Positions 43,691 to 52,318 of a stretch of DNA of 64,000 nucleotides are shown here, piece after piece. The stretch lies in NCBI GenBank assembly GCA_958295805.1, contig OY282373.1:901001-965000 (forward strand), read 5' to 3'. A model generated the notes under the pieces. That model worked only from the letters and a program-made list of their open reading frames with translations. It had not been told where the DNA came from and did not search any database. A program made the position numbers and the translations under genes. The DNA is from an uncultured Nitrospirales bacterium. Its GTDB lineage: Bacteria; Nitrospirota; Nitrospiria; Nitrospirales; UBA8639. How positions within the stretch are numbered: the stretch's first letter is position 1; every line of letters begins with the position of its first letter.

Positions 43691-43799
43691 CAGAATGACA
43701 TCTGGGGGGCAGAATGACATCTGGGATCAGAATGGCATCTGGAGGCAGGATGACAGGTTTGTTCAGAATGACATCTTCGCTCGGAATGACGTTGGGCAA
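43691..43799. repeat. Degenerate 18-bp tandem repeat, six copies
   Basis: Units begin at 43691, 43710, 43728, 43746, 43764 and 43782, each 18 bases (the first 19). The consensus is CAGAATGACATCTGGNNN; several copies differ at single bases. The 3' part of the motif echoes the GGAATGAC end of the adjacent palindrome. No open frame of note runs through. Confidence 0.7.
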
Positions 43800-43929
43800 C
43801 GGGGTTTTATAAGGGGAGGACAGGTGGGGTAGAGGGGGAGCCATGCAGTGAGTTGACACTTGGAAGAACCGTTGACTAGACTCCGTGGCCAAGTGAAGGG
43901 ACTATCCACGTATGATTGAGGAGAGAGCA

Positions 43930-44130
43930 ATGGCAACGAACAGAACGTTGGAAGAGGATAAAGGCGTTCTTGAAAAGCAGGTGAAGGAACGACGAGCCGC
44001 AAGTCAGAACCCCGAAGGGGAAAAGAACTTGCGACGGTTACGCAAACGCCTCAAACGAGTGCAGCGTAAGATTCGCAGTAAAGCAGCGCGGATTGCTAAG
44101 GCTGCAAAGGCACCCTCCAAAGCCGCGTAA
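43930..44130 (+). CDS. Small basic helical protein, 66 aa
   Basis: ATG 43930 follows GAGGAGAG at good distance. A 66-residue Lys/Arg-rich helical protein (KEDKGVLEKQVKERR-like start, then RLRKRLKRVQRKIRSKAARIA) with an Ala-Lys tail. It resembles small nucleic acid or ribosome-associated proteins by composition only. It lies 57 bases upstream of the HEAT-repeat gene. Confidence 0.6.
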   Translation: MATNRTLEEDKGVLEKQVKERRAASQNPEGEKNLRRLRKRLKRVQRKIRSKAARIAKAAKAPSKAA

Positions 44131-44187
44131 CCGGCCGGCTTATCAAGTGACGAAGCGTCTCCTGACGTCCGTGAAAGGGAAAAGTCA

Positions 44188-45060
44188 ATGACTGATGATC
44201 TCAAATCTTCTGCTGAAGATCCCGAAACAAGGGAAACCGAAACGTCTCTTTCCTCTTCTGAAGAGGAGACGACGGATGAATTTGTCGATGAAATATCGGA
44301 CTCTTTCCTGGAAGGCAACGTGGCAGCGACTGCTGATGCTGAGCAAGTTGAGGGGGAAAGCGGAGAAGAGGCAGAGGAAGAAGAGCCTGAACTGGAAGAA
44401 GAGAAGGTCAAGGACGAGATCGACATTCAGATCGACCTTCTGCAAGACCCGGATTGGGTCGTTCGACGTGAAGCCGTCGTCACCCTTGGTGAAATGGCGG
44501 ATGATCGCTGCGTGGAGCCGTTGATCAGGACTCTTCGTGACGGTGACTGGCAAGTGCGTGAGGCGACGGTTGAGGCTATTGCTGAAGTGGGACCGCCCGC
44601 GGTTGAGTTGTTGATCCGGTACATGCGTGATTGGGAGGCCCGCAAATACGTGATTCAGGCGATGGGGAAGATCAATGATGAACGCGTGTTGGACCCCCTG
44701 GTGTTGATGCTGCACAACGATGAGTTTAAAGATGACGCCACGCGGGCACTCATTGCCCTGGGTTCGCCCGCTGTCCCCAAATTGATTGTGGCCTTGAGTG
44801 ATAAAGAAGAGTTCGTGCGGAAGCAGGCCATTCTGGCCTTGGGGGCCATTAAGGATCCGGCAGCCGTCGATCCGTTGATTGCCATGCTCCAGAATCAGGA
44901 TTGGTTTACGCGCCTGACCGCTGCGGCGGCGTTGGAAAAAGTGGGGGATCCGCGGGGGCGGGACGCCATCAAGCCCTTGATGAAAGATCCGGACATCGTT
45001 GTTCGGATGCGGGTGGAACGGATTCTGGGCGCGTGGAAAAAACAGCCGGCCAACGTCTGA
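44188..45060 (+). CDS. HEAT-repeat protein with acidic N-terminus
   Basis: A 290-residue soluble protein. The first 75 residues are very acidic (EEAEEEEPELEEE). Seven or so HEAT/PBS-lyase-type repeats follow, e.g. DPDWVVRREAVVTLGEM, DGDWQVREATVEAIAEVG, DDATRALIALGSPAVP, KEEFVRKQAILALGAI, DWFTRLTAAAALEKVG. It is a helical solenoid for protein binding, cytoplasmic. The partner is unknown. Confidence 0.85.
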   Translation: MTDDLKSSAEDPETRETETSLSSSEEETTDEFVDEISDSFLEGNVAATADAEQVEGESGEEAEEEEPELEEEKVKDEIDIQIDLLQDPDWVVRREAVVTLGEMADDRCVEPLIRTLRDGDWQVREATVEAIAEVGPPAVELLIRYMRDWEARKYVIQAMGKINDERVLDPLVLMLHNDEFKDDATRALIALGSPAVPKLIVALSDKEEFVRKQAILALGAIKDPAAVDPLIAMLQNQDWFTRLTAAAALEKVGDPRGRDAIKPLMKDPDIVVRMRVERILGAWKKQPANV

Positions 45061-45138
45061 TCGGCTTTATCCTCTCACGTCCTCACCGATCTTTTCGTGA
45101 ATTTCGTCCCGCGAGACCGGCGTCGTTCCCTGGCCGTC

Positions 45139-45576
45139 TCACCGTCTCAACAGTGAATCCAGACCTTTCTGAGCGTCATCGATTTCTTCTCGTGACACGT
45201 CCCTGCCGTCGGCCAGAGATCGTTGGAGGTCCTGGATCTTCGCCATGGCCGCGTCAAGAAGTGCCTGCGAGGTTTCTTTCCCCTTCCTCTTGATCGCCGT
45301 TTTCAGATGATGCAGCGTTTCCTCCAATTCGGCGACGGCTTCATCATATTTGCCTTCCAGGATTTCCGCCTTCCCGTCCAAAAATCGTGACTTGGCGTCG
45401 AGAAATTCTTTTTGCAAAAACAACTCACCCTCGCTCAGATCATGAGCGCGGTCCACGACCTCATCCGACATGGTTTGAAGTTGCCGGTTGACTTCCCCGG
45501 GAGGTTGTTGCCCGACGTAATATCCGGCATAAAAGACTCCAGCCAGGACCAAGGCCGTTCTTACGAATTTCATCAT
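45139..45576 (-). CDS. Hypothetical membrane-anchored helical protein, 145 aa
   Basis: A 145-residue protein with an N-terminal membrane segment (FVRTALVLAGVFYAGYYVG) and a long helical remainder rich in E/K (FLDGKAEILEGKYDEAVAELEETL). It follows the gene at 45580-46428 by three bases on the same strand, so they form a two-gene unit. The function is unknown. Confidence 0.65.
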   Translation of the reverse strand: MMKFVRTALVLAGVFYAGYYVGQQPPGEVNRQLQTMSDEVVDRAHDLSEGELFLQKEFLDAKSRFLDGKAEILEGKYDEAVAELEETLHHLKTAIKRKGKETSQALLDAAMAKIQDLQRSLADGRDVSREEIDDAQKGLDSLLRR

Positions 45577-45579
45577 TGG

Positions 45580-46428
45580 TCAGGCGTTCCCGACGGGTGG
45601 CGTGGAGTCGTCCGAGCGTTTGGAGGATGCGACGGCAAACCGGTCGCCCACGATCTGAACGACGCGGTTCATGTGACTGGTAATAGCTTTGACCTGTTCT
45701 GGCGTCAGGTCACGTCGAAATTGTGGAAACAGACCCCACCGCGTTTCACATTCCTCGCCGGAGGTTGACGCCACGACGCTGATGAGTTTGATCGTCTGTG
45801 TGCGAGGCGTAGTCGCCGTCGAGGCAGGGGACGGCGTTCCCTCGGTGGTGGGGTCTGGAGAAGAAGCAGCCTTCGTCTCAGGGTCTTTCCTTTCAAAGAG
45901 CGCCGTCACCGCTGGAATCACCGCACTGATGCAGAGCATGGCCGCCGACTGGATGCCCTGGTTGTCGGCCGCGCCGGCCCGGGCGGCGATGCGTTCACTT
46001 GCGTGCTGGAAAAACGCATTGCGTTCCTTGCCGTCTTCTGAAAACACAAACGTGTGCCGTTCATACATCTGGCGACTTTCGGCCACGGCCTGACCGATCG
46101 CCACCACGATTTCCTGGTCATCGATTTGCGCGGAACTGAGAGAGGTACCCAACACGGTTGTGAGTTCATGACTCACGTGATCTTCAAGGCCGTTCATGAA
46201 CTCCGGTTGCCGTTGGATGGGAACGTAAAACAGAGAGGCGCGATCAACCAGATTAAAGAGGATTTTCAGAAACTCCAGATAGACGTCCCATTCCTGCCGT
46301 TGCGTGAGGTGTGCGCCGACGGCCTGATCGCTGCGCTTCACGAGCCCGACCGATTCTCGACACACGCCCAACATGGTGGTGGACAAGTCCTTGAGAATGG
46401 TTCGGTATTCTTGAACAACGTCTTCCAT
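45580..46428 (-). CDS. Hypothetical soluble protein, 282 aa
   Basis: ATG 46428 (MEDVVQEYRTILKDLSTTML) is the likely start. It is mainly helical, with an Ala/Pro/Thr-rich segment near residues 185-210 (SSPDPTTEGTPSPASTATTP) that looks like a linker between two domains. No signal peptide. It heads the two-gene unit with the 145-residue gene. No family is recognised. Confidence 0.65.
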   Translation of the reverse strand: MEDVVQEYRTILKDLSTTMLGVCRESVGLVKRSDQAVGAHLTQRQEWDVYLEFLKILFNLVDRASLFYVPIQRQPEFMNGLEDHVSHELTTVLGTSLSSAQIDDQEIVVAIGQAVAESRQMYERHTFVFSEDGKERNAFFQHASERIAARAGAADNQGIQSAAMLCISAVIPAVTALFERKDPETKAASSPDPTTEGTPSPASTATTPRTQTIKLISVVASTSGEECETRWGLFPQFRRDLTPEQVKAITSHMNRVVQIVGDRFAVASSKRSDDSTPPVGNA

Positions 46429-46529
46429 CACGAAAAAACCTCTGGCCGTATCTAACCAAATGCAGCAAAGCGTCCGCAAGCCTCAATCGTCGAGCCGCAA
46501 CGGCTTGCCGTTTGGACGGGCCACCGGCG

Positions 46530-47060
46530 TTGCACGGGACCATGCCCTGTGTTATACACGCCCGATGGAGTAACCGGTGCTTAGTGGAGAATAAAGAGAT
46601 ACCCCTCTCTTCTCTCCAATCACTCCCCGGGCACTCCAATCACTCCCCCCTTGAGGGGGAGTCGCTGACCGTCAAGCCGTCCGGCGCCGGCGGCAGCGGT
46701 GGGGGGTTCGCTGTTCCGGTTTTGTGAAGGCGAGAGGACTCCGCCGCCGTTCTCCATAATTGTGGTGTCAGCAGCGCCGGTCGTGCCCCCGGCGGATTTC
46801 GGCATCAGGGCGTGCCCCCGGCGGCTTCCCCCCACCGGCTCGACTGCGGGCTTCGCCCTTGTCTTGCCGACTCCCCCTCAAGGGGGGAGTGATGGATGAC
46901 TTGAACCTGATGGACTCCGTCAACTCCAATTCCCACGTCTACGTGCTGACGAAACCGAGGGCTGATGCCCCGGCCAGACCCCTGTCCCAGGACTATGCCC
47001 AGGCGCTGAATCCCCAACAACTTGCGGCCGTGGACGTGGTTGATGGCCCGGCCTTGGTCA
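46530..47060. repeat. Tandem duplication, unit 1 (about 0.53 kb)
   Basis: From TTGCACGGGACCATGCCCTG at 46530 to just before the same text at 47061. It contains the 253-bp element copy 1 (46640-46892) and the helicase 5' fragment. Unit 2 repeats it from 47061 and runs into the intact helicase gene. Confidence 0.85.
46640..46892. mobile_element. 253-bp MITE-like element with 25-bp inverted ends, copy 1
   Basis: Ends TCACTCCCCCCTTGAGGGGG (46640-46664, 25 bases) and its exact reverse complement at 46868-46892. Each end is itself nearly palindromic. Internal arms GGTGGGGGG near the left and CCCCCCACC near the right extend the symmetry. It encodes no transposase. The right end runs straight into the ATG of the helicase fragment (46892). 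Confidence 0.75.
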
Positions 47061-47104
47061 TTGCACGGGACCATGCCCTGTGTTATACACGCCTGATAGA
47101 GTAG
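46892..47104 (+). pseudogene. Truncated 5' copy of the UvrD-like helicase gene
   Basis: The frame from ATG 46892 reads MDDLNLMDSVNSNSHVYVLT and then matches the N-terminus of the helicase at 47485 up to GPALVIA. It then joins unrelated sequence (RDHALCYTRLIE) and stops at 47104. It lacks the P-loop and all helicase motifs. It arose from the tandem duplication. Confidence 0.8.
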
Positions 47105-47640
47105 CCGGTGCTTAGTGGAGAATAAAGAGATACCCCTCTCTTCTCTCCAATCACTTCCCCTTGAGGAGGAGTTGCTGATCCCGTCAAGGTTTAGGTGGCA
47201 CAACGGGCACTCCAATCACTCCCCCCTTGAGGGGGAGTCGCTGGCCGTCAAGCCGTCAGGCGCCGGCGGCAGCGGTGGGGGGGGCGCTGTTCCGGTTTTG
47301 TGAAGGCAAGAGGACTCCGCCGCCGTTCTCCATAATTGTGGTGTCAGCAGCGCCGGTCGTGCCCCCGGCGGATTTCGGCATCGGGGTGTGCCCGAGGCGG
47401 TCTCCCCCCACCGGCTCGACTGCGGGCTTTGCCCTTGTCTTGCCGACTCCCCCTCAAGGGGGGAGTGATGGATACCTTGTACCGATGGACTCCGTCAACT
47501 CCAATTCTCACGTCTACGTGCTGACGAAACCGAGGGCTGATGACCCGGCCAAACCCCTGTCCCAGGACTATGCCCAGGCGCTGAATCCCCAACAACTTGC
47601 GGCTGTGGACGTGGTTGATGGCCCGGCCTTGGTCATTGCC
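47061..47640. repeat. Tandem duplication, unit 2 (extends into helicase gene)
   Basis: The copy beginning TTGCACGGGACCATGCCCTG at 47061. It differs from unit 1 by a 44-base insertion (about 47157-47210, with a second degenerate CTTCCCCTTGAGGAGGAGTT end) and some point changes. The shared text ends at GGTCATTGC (47064 in unit 1, 47639 in unit 2). Confidence 0.8.
47216..47468. mobile_element. 253-bp MITE-like element, copy 2
   Basis: The same 25-base ends as copy 1 (47216-47240 and 47444-47468) and the same length. A few internal substitutions. Here the ATG at the element boundary (47468) is out of frame with the helicase because of a one-base difference just downstream. Confidence 0.75.
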
Positions 47641-49500
47641 GGGGCGGGGAGTGGAAAAACCCGGGTTCTGGTGTATCGCGTGGCCCGACTGATTGATCGG
47701 GGCATTGATCCGGCCTCCATTCTCTTGTTGACCTTCACCCGGAAATCGGCACAGGAAATGTTAGGTCGCGTAGGGCTGCTCATTGGTCCGCAAAGCGAGC
47801 GGGTGACGGGCGGGACGTTTCATGCCGTGGCCAACGCGTTGCTGCGTCGCTATGGCCGCGTCATTGAACTGGAGCCGGGATTTACGATTCTGGATCGTGG
47901 CGATTCCGAAGATCTGGTCAACCTCACTCGTGCGCAAATCGGACTCGGCGACACCGGCAAACGCTTCCCGCGCAAACGCACGATTGCGGATATTTTCAGC
48001 AAATGCGCCAATACCCTGCAATCGCTCGAAGACGTGCTCCTGAATGAGTATGCGCATTTCGGCGACTATCTGAACGAGTTGCTCACGCTGCAAAAGGCGT
48101 ATGACTCGACCAAGCGCCAACGGCAGTTGGTTGATTATGACGATCTGTTGCTCCGCCTTCGGGAACTGCTGACGGCCGATGAGCACGTCAGACGGATGAT
48201 TTCCGATACCTATCGCTACATTCTGGTGGATGAGTATCAGGACACGAACCCGCTTCAGGCTGAGGTGGTGAAGAAGATGGCCGTCACCCATGACAACGTG
48301 ATGGCAGTCGGGGATGATTCGCAATCGATTTACTCGTTTCGGGGGGCCACCTTTCGCAACATCATGCAGTTCCCCACGTTGTTCCCCGGCACACGGATTT
48401 TCAAACTGGAAGAGAACTATCGAAGCACGCCGTCCATCTTGGAATTCGCCAACGCCGTCATTGACCCCGCCACGGAAAAATATCGTAAAACCCTGTTTAC
48501 CCGGAAAGCCCCGGGTGAACGACCGGCCTTGGTCCAGGCAGTGGGAGAAAACCCGCAATCCCGATTCGTTGCGCAGAAAATCCTGGAATTACAGGATGAG
48601 GGCGTGCCCTTAGATGACGTCGCCGTCTTGTTTCGCTCCAGTTTTCACGCCTTCGATTTAGAAGTCGAGTTGTCCAAACGAGGCCTCCCCTTTGTGAAGC
48701 GCGGGGGGTTCAAATTTATTGAAACCGCGCACGTGAAAGACCTGTTGGCCCATTTGCGTGTCATCCATAATCCACGGGATACCATCAGTTGGAATCGGTC
48801 GTTACAACTGGTTGAAGGCGTGGGTCAAAAGCGGGCGAGGGATCTGATTGCACAAATCATGACCAGTGAGGCACCGTATGAGGCGTTGCGGCAAGGGAGT
48901 GGGCGGTCGGCATTAGGACTGCACAATCTGGCCGCGGTGCTCGAATCCGTGGGACCAGGGGAGCCTGGTTCGCTTTCCGATCACATCAAGCGGCTCTTGG
49001 AATATTATGTCCCGATTCTCAAAGACCACTACGATGATTATCCCAAACGGATCCGGGACCTGGAGCATCTCCTGGTCATGGTGGAACGCTACGACAGTCT
49101 GGGAGAGTTTCTGGCGGATGTCACCCTTGAACCACCTGATGAGAGCGTGACTGGCGTCGAAGTCCCGGACCGTGATGATGAACGGCTGGTGTTGTCCACC
49201 ATCCATTCCGCGAAGGGGCTTGAATGGCGGTGCGTGTTTGTGATCTGGCTGGTTGACGGGCGGTTCCCCTCCTCCTACGCCTTCACCACCGACGAAGACC
49301 TGGAAGAGGAGCGGCGGTTGCTGTACGTGGCCGTGACGCGGGCCAAACAGTCTCTCTACCTGACATTTCCCATACAGGTGTATGATAAGTTCACGGGATC
49401 GGTGCTCTCAAAACCCTCCCGATTTCTTGATGACGTCCCCGCTTCCCTGGTGAAGGCCTGGGAAGTGGTGGAAGAAGGTGAACCCTCTCCGTTGAGATAA
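47485..49500 (+). CDS. UvrD/PcrA-family ATP-dependent DNA helicase
   Basis: About 671 residues from ATG 47485. Superfamily 1 helicase motifs in order: Q-motif region LNPQQLAAVD, Walker A AGAGSGKTRVLVYR, motif II VDEYQDTNPLQAE, motif III GDDSQSIYSFRGA, motif IV-V text FKLEENYRSTPSILEFAN and STIHSAKGLEWRCVF, motif VI LYVAVTRAKQSLYL. It unwinds DNA in repair and replication. Shorter than canonical UvrD. The start has no clear ribosome site and lies 17 bases from a 253-bp element. An in-frame extension back to 47227 reads only the element, so it is rejected. Confidence 0.92.
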   Translation: MDSVNSNSHVYVLTKPRADDPAKPLSQDYAQALNPQQLAAVDVVDGPALVIAGAGSGKTRVLVYRVARLIDRGIDPASILLLTFTRKSAQEMLGRVGLLIGPQSERVTGGTFHAVANALLRRYGRVIELEPGFTILDRGDSEDLVNLTRAQIGLGDTGKRFPRKRTIADIFSKCANTLQSLEDVLLNEYAHFGDYLNELLTLQKAYDSTKRQRQLVDYDDLLLRLRELLTADEHVRRMISDTYRYILVDEYQDTNPLQAEVVKKMAVTHDNVMAVGDDSQSIYSFRGATFRNIMQFPTLFPGTRIFKLEENYRSTPSILEFANAVIDPATEKYRKTLFTRKAPGERPALVQAVGENPQSRFVAQKILELQDEGVPLDDVAVLFRSSFHAFDLEVELSKRGLPFVKRGGFKFIETAHVKDLLAHLRVIHNPRDTISWNRSLQLVEGVGQKRARDLIAQIMTSEAPYEALRQGSGRSALGLHNLAAVLESVGPGEPGSLSDHIKRLLEYYVPILKDHYDDYPKRIRDLEHLLVMVERYDSLGEFLADVTLEPPDESVTGVEVPDRDDERLVLSTIHSAKGLEWRCVFVIWLVDGRFPSSYAFTTDEDLEEERRLLYVAVTRAKQSLYLTFPIQVYDKFTGSVLSKPSRFLDDVPASLVKAWEVVEEGEPSPLR

Positions 49501-49509
49501 ACGGCCGTG

Positions 49510-50403
49510 ATGCCGGGCACCCTCAAATGGATTCTGGCGCTCCTGTTATTAGGACTGGTCCTGGGTGTGATCAGATTTGCTCCTCGTGCCGACGGCTCAG
49601 ACGTGACCGTCAATACCTGGGCCAACCTCATTGAACAAACCGAAGCCTTGGGCCTGCCGACCCGGTTCCTCAAGGAAATTGATCCCGACTTTGTCACGGT
49701 GGCATTTGAAGACCTGCGCACCTATGCCGCGGAATATCATCCCGAAGAGCATCGCATGATTTTGAACCTGCGGTTGTCGTTCAACAAGGCCGGCGGAGCC
49801 TTGATGGATCTGGATCGCATGACGCACCACGACATCAGTCTGTTGTACCATGAATTGCTCCACGCCTATCTGGATTACATTTTCCATGGGTCGGACCCCG
49901 TGGCGTTACGTCCCCAATCCAGGCAGGTATTGGCCGTTGCCCAAGAGCAGATGCGCTGTCACTATCGATTTGTGCGCATTACCCCGATTCGCCAACGTCG
50001 AGAGACAACGGAAATGCGGTTTCTTTCCAAAGACGACGCGTGGGAAGTGTTGAACGAAACCTGGGCCGTATTCGTCGGATGGCAAATATGGACAAAACTG
50101 GAACAGCATCGCGAAGGCAAAGGAGTCGGGCCATGGACGGAACCGCTGCTGGATGAGTGGAAGGCGTTGCTGGCCAAAGCCAATACCAGCGGAGCCTTAC
50201 TTGGGTATTACGAACCCGACGATCCGGAGGAACGGCAAGTGGCCCGCAAACGGTTCATTGCCCCATACAACGGGCTTACCCCGAAAGGAGCCAGACTCTT
50301 ACTGGACCTCGTGTTAGAAGAACCCGATGAAGTCGTCAAAGCAGCCGGGACCGTCATCAAAGACACGCAGGACGTGACCGCCGAACAACTCCCATGTGAG
50401 TAA
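49510..50403 (+). CDS. Membrane-anchored HExxH zinc-metalloprotease-like protein
   Basis: About 297 residues (GTG 49507 or ATG 49510). An N-terminal membrane segment (WILALLLLGLVLGVIRF) precedes a soluble domain. LLYHELLHAYLDYIF gives the zinc motif HExxH with a later NETWAVFVGW that could supply the third ligand Glu. Substrate is unknown. It follows the helicase by nine bases on the same strand. I do not recognise a named family; a periplasm-facing peptidase is inferred. Confidence 0.65.
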   Translation: MPGTLKWILALLLLGLVLGVIRFAPRADGSDVTVNTWANLIEQTEALGLPTRFLKEIDPDFVTVAFEDLRTYAAEYHPEEHRMILNLRLSFNKAGGALMDLDRMTHHDISLLYHELLHAYLDYIFHGSDPVALRPQSRQVLAVAQEQMRCHYRFVRITPIRQRRETTEMRFLSKDDAWEVLNETWAVFVGWQIWTKLEQHREGKGVGPWTEPLLDEWKALLAKANTSGALLGYYEPDDPEERQVARKRFIAPYNGLTPKGARLLLDLVLEEPDEVVKAAGTVIKDTQDVTAEQLPCE

Positions 50404-50809
50404 CAAAATTCTTTCTCCCTCCCCAATCCTCCCCTCTCCCTCCTGGAGGGGGCCAACCCGATACATTCCCTCTCCCTCCGGGAGAGGGCCAGGGTGAGGG
50501 TCTTCCAGGGTGACAATCTTCCCCTCTCAGTCCCGAACCTCATCCAACATCCCCGAGTGCCAAAGATGGTGGCCCCATACAAAAAACCCTTGATATGCAA
50601 CTTCTTTTTAATTTATCATAATCTATCTTTTATCATAAATAGCCGTTTTCTCAAGAAAATTCCCACGAAAAAGAGGAAGGCTATAAAATGGCATATATCG
50701 CTTGTGTAGTGCCCTACACGGCCTATTTCACATCTCCCGACGGTTCAAAATATCGATATTTCCAGTGATCACAAAAACCTTAATCTTTATTTAGTAAGGA
50801 GGAAAACCA
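50404..50809. other. Non-coding gap with REP-like repeats and an AT-rich segment
   Basis: A half repeat CCCCTCTCCCTCCTGGAGGG at 50431-50452 and a full repeat at 50466-50500 (TTCCCTCTCCCTCCGGGAGA and then GGGTGAGGG). From 50575 the base composition turns AT-rich and continues into the next gene. Confidence 0.55.
50466..50500. repeat. REP-like CTCTCCC repeat, copy 4
   Basis: Oriented opposite to the copy at 51896-51933. The two bracket the low-GC gene. Confidence 0.6.
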
Positions 50810-51660
50810 ATGGAAATTAGTCGAAAAGCGAATGTGTCAGTTTCTCTCTCTCTCTGGCAGCCGTGTTGATCGCTTTCGTGCCAATCTATCTTGAATATTT
50901 CAGACCCGTAAAGCTTAATCTTGCCGTTTCGAACATCGCCTACATTTCGAATACAATAGGAGGCATACCAGATATGGGACTCTCTTTTGCACTCCAAGCA
51001 AACGGACCAGAAGCAAAAGCCATAACCGTCGACTCAGTGAAAATCACTCTTAAGAAACAAGTTAAACAAGGCACGAAGGAAAAGAGCTATACATTGATTA
51101 ACAGCCCACAAGAAGATGACGAGTTTCCCTCGTTTCCCTCTATCATCCGAGGCGGAGATGCCGCCACTCACCATGTACTCTTCGAGATTGACGACGAATT
51201 ACCAAATCTTATTGCTCGGTACGATGAGTGGTTTGATACTTTCTCCAACCTGCTTCCAGACAGAAAGAAAGAGATTCAAAGCATCAAAAATGAGGCGAAA
51301 GAACCATACCTTCCAGTCAGAAAGGACAGTCAGATATCTAGAAATTTGAACAACACTGCGGAGGGCGCTGCATTGGGGGTTTTTGCATTATTGAATGAGT
51401 TGAATGATGGTGAGAGACGTAGGAGACTGATTGATAAAATTCAAGACTTACTTCGCGATTTGAATGTGGAACAATTCAAGCAAGTTCTTTTCTTTCTGTC
51501 GGGTCGTTATGAGATGCAGATTGAGGCATTGGATCCTTCTGGTAAAAGCCTCGCCATTCAGAAACGCGAATTTTCAATCGGAGAAACTCTTTCCCAAGCA
51601 CTTCGGCACCGGTTCGATCAGAATATCCTTATTCGTACAAGGCAAACTGATTTTACTTAA
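50810..51660 (+). pseudogene. Low-GC exported/membrane protein gene with a frameshift in a (TC)6 run
   Basis: ATG 50810 has an ideal AAGGAGG seven bases upstream. Its frame (MEISRKANVSVSLSL) hits a stop within 20 codons. A second frame, open to 51660, codes 265 residues (LAAVLIAFVPIYLEYFRPVK onward). Removing one TC from the (TC)6 tract at 50843-50854 joins them into MEISRKANVSVSLSLAAVLI. The N-terminus would be a membrane helix; the rest is soluble with KDSQISRNLNNTAEGAALGVF and no known domain. It could be a pseudogene, a sequencing error, or a phase-variable gene. The composition is clearly more AT-rich than its neighbours. Confidence 0.6.
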
Positions 51661-52077
51661 CTGATACGCTTGATCCGACCAATGGAATGATAACGTTCGT
51701 ATGATCCATCAGTTGATCAGTCCGGCATCGCTAATTCGGATTGAGAAAGGGTTTGCAAAGCGGCGTATTCCTTCCCAATGAGAACCAGCCGACCGGCTGA
51801 TGGCTGAGCACTGTCGATGTTCAGTCATCTGCTGATGGAATGAGTGGATGCCCACCCATGCCGTCTGAAGCGAGAGAGTGAGAGACCATCTTCAGCCCCC
51901 TCACCCTGGTCCTCTCCTGGAGGGAGAGGGGGGAACTAGCCAAGGTCCTCTTCCGTCAAGTGCGGGAGATGGATGAAGATGATGTACCCAGACCTCGTGC
52001 TGGACAAACGCAAGCCAAAGATGCTAGCGTCGAGACAGGTGGTGGGGATTGAACGGCGCGACGATGTTTGAGAGCAC
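51661..52077. other. Non-coding gap before tRNA-Arg
   Basis: Contains the REP-like repeat at 51896-51933. The remaining sequence shows no gene; the AT-rich character fades by about 51720. Confidence 0.5.
51896..51933. repeat. REP-like CTCTCC repeat, copy 5
   Basis: CCCCCTCACCCTGGTCCTCT followed by CCTGGAGGGAGAGGGG. In the opposite orientation to copy 4. Confidence 0.6.
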
Positions 52078-52153
52078 GCGCCTGTAGCTCAGTGGATAGA
52101 GCACTGGCCTCCGGAGCCAGGTGCCGCAGGTTCAAATCCTGCCAGGCGCGCCA
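52078..52153 (+). tRNA. tRNA-Arg (anticodon CCG)
   Basis: A 76-base cloverleaf. Acceptor GCGCCTG pairs with CAGGCGC; the anticodon stem CTGGC/GCCAG encloses CTCCGGA, giving CCG. CCA is encoded. Confidence 0.96.
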
Positions 52154-52242
52154 TTTTTAGCAAACGAGAGGCTCCTCCTTTGTCGGGCGGTTGAGGCAGG
52201 GAGCCGAATCCCCTCAGATGAAACGTTGACTCCTCTTGACGT

Positions 52243-52318
52243 GGGTCGTTAGCTCAGCTGGTAGAGCAGCTGACTCTTAATCAGCGGGCCACAGGTTCGA
52301 TCCCTGTACGACCCACCA
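52243..52318 (+). tRNA. tRNA-Lys (anticodon CTT)
   Basis: A 76-base cloverleaf. Acceptor GGGTCGT pairs with ACGACCC; the anticodon stem GCTGA/TCAGC encloses CTCTTAA, giving CTT. CCA is encoded. The adjacent glycosyltransferase block could mark an island insertion at this tRNA, but I saw no repeated 3' end downstream. Confidence 0.96.

Noticed and set aside
43691-43799. A CRISPR array
   Set aside because: The 18-base units are contiguous and degenerate, with no unique spacers and no cas genes nearby.
47227-47484. An N-terminal extension of the helicase back to 47227
   Set aside because: This stretch is the 253-bp element read through in one frame; it is low-complexity and has no helicase similarity.
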